NCBI GenBank assembly: GCA_022606135.1
Contig: JABYQN010000001.1
Location: 3,286,001-3,350,000 of the forward strand
Reading direction: 5' to 3'
DNA from: Fomes fomentarius
Lineage: Eukaryota; Basidiomycota; Agaricomycetes; Polyporales; Polyporaceae
Length of the DNA: 64,000 nucleotides
Of this stretch, positions 58,126 to 64,000 are shown in pieces (position 1 is the stretch's first letter; the number at the start of each line of letters is the position of its first letter). The notes under the pieces are model-generated. The model saw only the letters and a list, made by a program, of their open reading frames with translations, did no database searches and was not told the DNA's origin. A program made the translations under genes and the position numbers.

Positions 58126-61100
58126 ATGAGGCCATCCGGACAAGTTGCTCTTGATCTTGGACCACCATTTGAGGACGGCGCACGCTCATCGTCCGACTTC
58201 GAGGAGATCCCCCACCCCACCCACTACTGGACACAACACCCGCCAGCGCACCCCACACCGCGCGAGGAGGAGCTGCCGCTGCACTACATGTCGGAGGAGA
58301 AGGCTCGCCGGAGGGTCGTTCGTGGCCCTGGAGTAAACGACGAAGGAGCTGGAGGTTTCACCACCACGTCGGAGAAGGCGGGGCTCAACTATGACGCGTA
58401 CGACGATGAGGGCAAGGACGTGTACTCCAAAATGAAGGCGGCCAAAGGTCCCATAAGCAGCGGTCGCCCCCGCAGACCGCCCCCGCCCCCTCCAACCACT
58501 CTGGTGCGTGTACATTTCACGCATGTAGTCAGTGCCACGTCCTGACCGCATATTTTTGGTGGGTGTTCCGTTGTGTATAGCGCGAGTTCTTCCTGCAAAA
58601 CCTGGAGCATATTCCGCCGATCATTTACACCCTCCTCTCGTGCTGGACACGCTTCCACAAGATCGGCAAGTCCGGCGTCGTCGTCTGGGACGAGGCGCAC
58701 TTTGGTAAATTCGGTTCGCACTACCTAAAGCGCGAGTTCTACTTCGACGTCCACCCGCCTCTCGGGAAGATGCTCGTCGGCTTCGCAGGTCTGCTCGCGG
58801 GTTACGACGGTACATTCGGCTTCGAGAGTGGGGCAGCGTACCCCGAGACTGTGCCCTACGTCGCAATGCGCGTTATGATGGCATCGTTCGGTGTTGCGAT
58901 GGTTCCTCTCGGATGGTACACTGCGGTCGAGCTTGGAATGAGCCCGATGGCATGCCACCTTGTTGCGCTCATGGTCTTATGCGGTGAGTACGATCTGTCT
59001 TCGTGCATATGCGCGTATTGCCGTCTAACACGTCAGCGGAAGATGTGGCATGGTTGACCATATCACGGTTCATTCTTTTGGATTCAATGCTGTTGTTCTT
59101 CACGTTCACTACCGTCTTTTTCCTCACCAAATTCCACAATCAACAATACCAGTACGTATACGTGTTCTTAACGGCTTGTTGGAACCACGATTCACTCGTA
59201 AACCCACAGCCCCTTCTCCTTCGATTGGTGGTTATGGCTCGTCATGACTGGTTGGTCCATTGGATGCGTTTGCAGGTTAGTAGGGTCGCTGTATGGCTCT
59301 CTGAATAATCTGACGGCCTCCCCAGCGTCAAGTGGATTGGATTCTTTGTGACATGTCTGGTCGGAGCCTACACTATTGAGGACCTTTGGGAGAAATTCGG
59401 TGATCTGAAGATGTCTGTGGTAAGTGGGATTGCCGGTGCGATGCTGCGTACATAGTCTCGAACTGATGACATCCGTCTAGCACGACCAAATCAGACACTG
59501 GGCGGCTCGCGTTGCCTGTCTCATCGTGTTGCCCTCCTTGGTGTACCTGGCATCCTTCAAAATGCACTTCCTGGTTCTTAACCATTCTGGTCCCGGCGAT
59601 GCCCAGATGAGTTCACTCTTCCAAGCCAATCTGGTTGGGAACACGTTCAACCAAAATCCTTTGGGTACGTATCTCAATGATTGCTCACACCACGCTCTGC
59701 TTGGGGCCGCGGTTCACTGACACTTCTCCCTAGACGTCGCATTCGGTTCAAAAGTCACGCTAAAGAACGTGGGTTGGGGCGGAGGTCTTCTACACTCCCA
59801 CGTCCAGACGTATCCTGTGGGCTCCGAGCAGCAGCAGGTCACCTGTTATCACTACAAGGATGAGAACAACGAATGGACCATCTTGCCTCGCTGGGACGAG
59901 CCTGTGTACAATCCCGACGGTGATATCCGCTACCTCAAGGACGGCGATATCATCCGTCTTCAGCATGCACCTACCACACGGAACCTCCACTCTCACCCTA
60001 TTCCTGCCCCCATCACCAAGTTGAACCATGAAGTCTCTTGTTACGGTAACACAACTATTGGTGATTATCAGGACCATTGGGTCGTCGAAGTTGTGGACGA
60101 CATCCACCGTGGCAGTAAGGACAAGGTAGATCGGGTCCATTCGTTGACGACGCGTATGCGTTTCCGCCATCAATCATTGGGCTGCTACCTCCGTGCTGCG
60201 AACGCGGTTCTTCCGCAGTGGGGTTTCAAGCAGATCGAGGTCAGCTGCGACAAGGAGAACAGCCCGAAGGATGTCCACACGTACTGGAACGTCGAGAGCC
60301 ACTGGAATGACCGTTGTGAGTGTCTACCTCCCGACTCCATGCAGCGATCTCTGACGTATCACTTCCAGTGCCTACTGGAGACGTCAAATCCTACAAGTCG
60401 CCCTTCCTGCGTGACTTCTGGCACCTCAATGTCGCTATGGCCACCTCAAACAACGCCCTAGTTCCTGACCCAGACAAGGAAGATATACTCGCGTCGAAGC
60501 CGTTGGACTGGCCACTTCTCCATGTCGGTCTCCGCATGTGTGGCTGGGGCGACAGCCAGACAAAGTACTACTTAGTCGGTCACCCCCTTATCTGGTGGGG
60601 CGGTACCGTCAGCCTCGTTCTTGGCAGCGTTGCCGCTCTCATGTACATCCTGCGCCAGCAGAGGAAATATACCGACATGGATCCGAGTAAGCATTTCACT
60701 TGACGCAGTCTCACTCAAGTGCTGACCGTGCTGCAGGGGAATGGGAGCACTTCTTGTACGTCGGCAAGGTCGCTCTAGTGGGCTGGGCCCTGCACTTTGG
60801 TGAGTCGTCTCTGTACGTCACGATCTGAGCCAGTGCTCACTGTCGTTCAGTGCCTTTCATGATCATGGGTCGTGTAACATACATCCACCACTACGTGAGT
60901 GTTCTCACGACGCAACGGTCTACAGCCACTCATCATACCCTATACAGCTCCCGACCCTGTACTTCTCCGTGCTGATGCTTGCACATCTCCTCGACCACTT
61001 TGTCTTCACTGCACGCCGCCTCTCGGACCGCACAAAACAAATCATCTTCGGTGTATGCGTAGCCCTCATCGTCGGTGTCTTCTGGTGGTTCAAGGGGGTT

Positions 61101-61238
61101 TCTTTCGGTATCGATGGTCCCATCAACGATCACTGGGGACTGCAATGGCGCTCAGTGCGTTGTCTCTTCCTGACTCACTACGTTTCGTTGCTGACTCGCT
61201 GTTCGTCTCTACAGAACTGGAACCTATATAATCACTAA
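58126..61238 (+). CDS. PMT2: Protein O-mannosyltransferase, Pmt2 family
   Basis: An ER membrane enzyme that moves mannose from dolichyl-phosphate-mannose to Ser/Thr of secreted proteins. Twelve exons (58126-58503, 58581-58983, 59037-59151, 59210-59275, 59326-59419, 59481-59664, 59734-60315, 60369-60686, 60737-60799, 60851-60894, 60948-61154, 61215-61238) give about 825 residues. A cytosolic N-terminus with a Pro run precedes the GT39 domain: VVWDEAHFGKFGSHYLKREF with the catalytic Asp-Glu pair (about 163-164), DVHPPLGKML and SRFILLDSMLLFFTF. The luminal MIR domain follows (GGGLLHSHVQTYP, RNLHSHPIPAP, SLGCYLRAANAVLPQWGFKQ), then the C-terminal helices (MIMGRVTYIHHY, FWWFKGVSFGIDGP). SGPGDAQMSSLFQANL and NNALVPDPDKED agree best with Pmt2. 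The start could instead be a later Met (MSEEKARRR, 58,288). Confidence 0.93.
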
Positions 61239-61546
61239 TTATCCTATCAGTTGTGCAGTAACTAGCTAGTACCTCTATCTCCTCTCGCTGTCAACAGTCT
61301 GTTGCTTCTCAGAATATTATGTATTCTCCACCATGGACTTGTGCAATGACATCTATGTCTATACAATCTCCGGAGCGGCTCCTGGTGAACAACGTCACTG
61401 CAGGACTCGCTCTTTAGTACTAGCACCTGCGACGACCCGGATCAAAACATGAGATCCAAGAATGAAAGAGATGAATCGAATGAAGATGTACTAGTACTGG
61501 CACAGTAACGTAGAGGTGGGCTGTAGCGATGACAGATTCCAACTAC
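61239..61546. other. Convergent intergenic region
   Basis: 308 bp between the 3' ends of PMT2 and the deubiquitinase gene. No gene seen. Confidence 0.5.
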
Positions 61547-64000
61547 CTAGTTTGTCCTTGCGGATCCCCAAGCAGTCATCCTCCTGTAGAACAACAGATA
61601 CGGCTGACGATCCTCCCGCTCCTGCCCGCCAAACACGTCCTCGGGACGCAAGTCCGACACAAGCTCGTCGTCGATACGGATCCAGGCTGCCCGTGGACGA
61701 TCGGAGAGCTCGCGGTTCGGGTGCAGCACGTCGAGGGTGTAGTGTCCTCCCGATGCTGACAGGCCGTGGTGGTATAAGACTGCGCAAAGACGTATGAGCA
61801 TCTATAAGATCTTATAGGAAATGGATCAGGCATACCTCCGAATAGTTGGTACTTGACACCTTGTGATGTCCGTTTTGCAGGCGAGATGATCTCTGCAAGA
61901 TGGATAAATCTACCGTTGTAAGGCGCGAAGCGTGTGGAGACGTACCTGAGGGGATGTCGAGCTCCTGGGAGAACGACACCTGCTTGCCGACCTTAACGAC
62001 GTCGCCGACCTTGGTGTCATACAGGAATCGCTTCATGTGCAAGATCAGCACAGGCGGAAGTGCGTCGATGAGCACCTGCTGTGTCGCATCGAGTATCGCG
62101 CCTGGCCGTGTGGGGATGGAGATCTGCACCGACTGAGGGTGCGATATGTGCTGGAGCGCGTCGCGCAGGGTCTTCACGTTCTCGGGCTGGATGTCGAGCT
62201 GGAGTGACCGCCAATCCTCGATCGTGACGGACTCGCGTTGGTGGGGTGAACGCAGAGATGAGCGGAACTTGCCACCAAATATGCGCGTGATGGGAGACTC
62301 CGTCGATCTCGACTGAGAGCGGAGTGAGTCCATGACGCAATACAGAAGAACCAAGATACTCACAGTCCTTGTCGTGACGGCCTTGTTCTTCTTCCCAACT
62401 TCCAACCACCCATCATCCTGTGTAGGTGCATCGCCAACGGGTGTCGGTGAGGGCTGTTTCGGTTGTGACGGCTGCGATATTGACAGTAGTTCCTCCTCGA
62501 GGGTATCTAAGTAGAACCCTAGGAACTCCTCTGCGTCTTCCTGGTGCCCTCCCTACGACACATCAATGTGAGCAAGATATAAAACATGTCTCGGAATAGA
62601 CAACGTACTATCATGTTCGCGAATCGCTTCTTCTCTTTCATCGCGTCGTAGATGTATGTCGGAATGAAACTCTCGAGCTCCTCAAATCCATCGTCTTCCC
62701 GCTCCTTCCCTTTTGCCTTGGAATTCGCAGCAGGGTTGGGTGGAGGAGGATCCGGGACAAACTCTTTGAGAAACTGTATGGTTGCGTCGACCAGTGGGGT
62801 GGCCTTCGAGCCCTCGCGCTGAGAGCCTACGACTGGACCGGCGAGGTGACGACGCAACTCCGAGAAGAAACGATGGAAGGGCGGGCAATAGACAAGGATC
62901 TGCAGCACTGCGTTCGCGAAACACATATTCCCGGTGTTGACTAATCCACGGGGTCTTATCTTCATCCCAGCTGCGATGTTGGCAGCAGAACCAGAAGGCC
63001 CTTCATGCAACAAGTGCAGTAGTTCGTTGCGATTGGCACTGGCCACCGACGTGCCTGGAGTCTGGGACGGGGTTCCGGAGGACGCGGGAATTGAGAAACC
63101 GACGACATTGGACACAGGGAGGCGAGGCTTGGAAGACGATGCTGCGGAGTCGGAGGATTGCAACAGCGACGCCCATGATTTCTTCGGTCCAGTAGCTGCT
63201 TTTGAGGCCACAGCTGGGGTGGTGGAAGTAGACACTGCTGAAGCCTGCGCCTGATCTACAGATGGCTGAGGCGTAGAAGGCTCGGTAGTTTCGGACGAAA
63301 CTCCGGAAGCTGGCAAATCGAGCTTCGCCCCAGTGTGTGAAGAAACCGAAGTCTTCGCAGGTGGAGAACTGACCGCTACTGAGACAGAAGTTGCAGACGA
63401 GTAGGGAGATCCAGGGACGGGAGTGTCAGCAACAACAGAACATGCTGGTGTCGTCTCTGCGGTGGATGATGGAGGCGCCACAGATTCTGCAGACTCTTCC
63501 TGAGTATCAGGGTCAATGGGACTCGGAGGTTGTGCTAGAGGAACAACCTGAGGCTTGGGCGTAGCGGGCGGTGTGCGCAGCTCCAAAGCCTTCTGTATAA
63601 TATCCTCAGGAGGATAGGCGCGAGTTGAGACGATAACGCCAGGAGCATGAGTTGGGTCACCAGGACGTCGCGACCAGATCACATATGTGGACGGGAGGGG
63701 AGGAAGGCTCTCGTCGACGTCGACAGATGGACTATTAGGAGTAGTGGCTCGAGCCTCGGCTTCCTCCGTGTGTTGAGGTGCCAATTGTTCCGACGTTTCG
63801 GCGACTTCAGAAACAAGCTCAATGGATCCTGATTCATCACGATGAATGGACTCTGTAAGTTCCTTGGGCTCAGATGCCACAGCATGGAATTCTTCGGCTT
63901 CCCGTGGAGGAGTTGCTTGTCGCGGAAGTCCTTCTTGCTCCAAGCCAGTTTGCAGAGCTTCGGGCGAGTTGATGTGAGGAACATCGGGAGTTACATGAGA
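61547..64000 (-). CDS. UBP3: Ubiquitin carboxyl-terminal hydrolase, Ubp3/USP10 type (5' end outside window)
   Basis: A deubiquitinase of the USP class; in yeast the ortholog acts with Bre5 on COPII and other targets. Ex(on) segments 64000-62609, 62552-62364, 62312-61946, 61892-61836 and 61779-61547 give at least 745 residues. The frame is open through the window edge with no ATG that must be the start, so the N-terminus is missing. A long Ser/Thr/Pro-rich region precedes the Cys box GLVNTGNMCFANAVLQILVY; next come GGHQEDAEEFLGFYLDTLEE, LPPVLILHMKRFLYDTK, SQGVKYQLFGVLYHH and the His box GLSASGGHYTLDV, ending QPYLLFYRRM. Catalytic Cys, His and the following Asp/Asn region are all present, so it should be active. 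The insertion PTPVGDAPTQDDGWLEVGKK with its DGWxxVGKK motif is typical of USP10/Ubp3. Confidence 0.9.

Overview
The window is nuclear DNA from a filamentous basidiomycete, most probably an Agaricomycete. The evidence is genes broken by many 45-70 bp GT-AG introns, several coding exons under 25 nt, GC-rich pyrimidine-biased exons, dense and often divergent gene pairs, and an expanded family of short F-box-like proteins of the kind seen in mushroom-forming fungi. The species cannot be told from the sequence alone. All exon models were read by eye from splice signals, reading-frame continuity and remembered family sequences.

Region by region. 1-19,190 is nearly gene-free: the only gene I can support is a disordered conserved-type protein at 5,316-6,340 (minus). 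19,247-29,564 carries a dispersed array of four F-box-like paralogs (one intact, one intact with a low-complexity tail, one decayed, one frameshifted) interrupted by cytosolic glutamyl-tRNA synthetase and a divergently transcribed metallophosphoesterase. 29,631-36,912 is an amino-acid biosynthesis block, all on the minus strand: 2-isopropylmalate synthase (LEU4) with an unusual doubled C-terminal regulatory domain, ATP phosphoribosyltransferase (HIS1), and a second LEU4 copy with the same first four exons but no regulatory domain. From 37,499 to the right end the window is compact housekeeping sequence: SF3B2/Cus1, eIF4A, a dual-specificity phosphatase, a Rab4-like GTPase, ATP synthase epsilon, a seven-zinc-knuckle CNBP/Gis2 protein, cytochrome c oxidase subunit IV/5, proteasome subunit Rpn8, an F-box/LRR relic, mitochondrial ribosomal protein uS7m, a monocarboxylate-type MFS transporter, fibrillarin, protein O-mannosyltransferase Pmt2 and the C-terminal part of a Ubp3/USP10-type deubiquitinase cut by the window edge.

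The housekeeping genes serve translation (GluRS, eIF4A, uS7m, fibrillarin), splicing (SF3B2), mitochondrial respiration (ATP15, COX5), protein turnover (Rpn8, Ubp3) and secretion (Rab, Pmt2); they are neighbours, not a pathway. The unusual biology is the LEU4-HIS1-LEU4 block, where one copy has two putative leucine-sensing domains and the other has none, and the F-box array at different stages of decay. No CRISPR, complete transposon, tRNA or rRNA gene was found.
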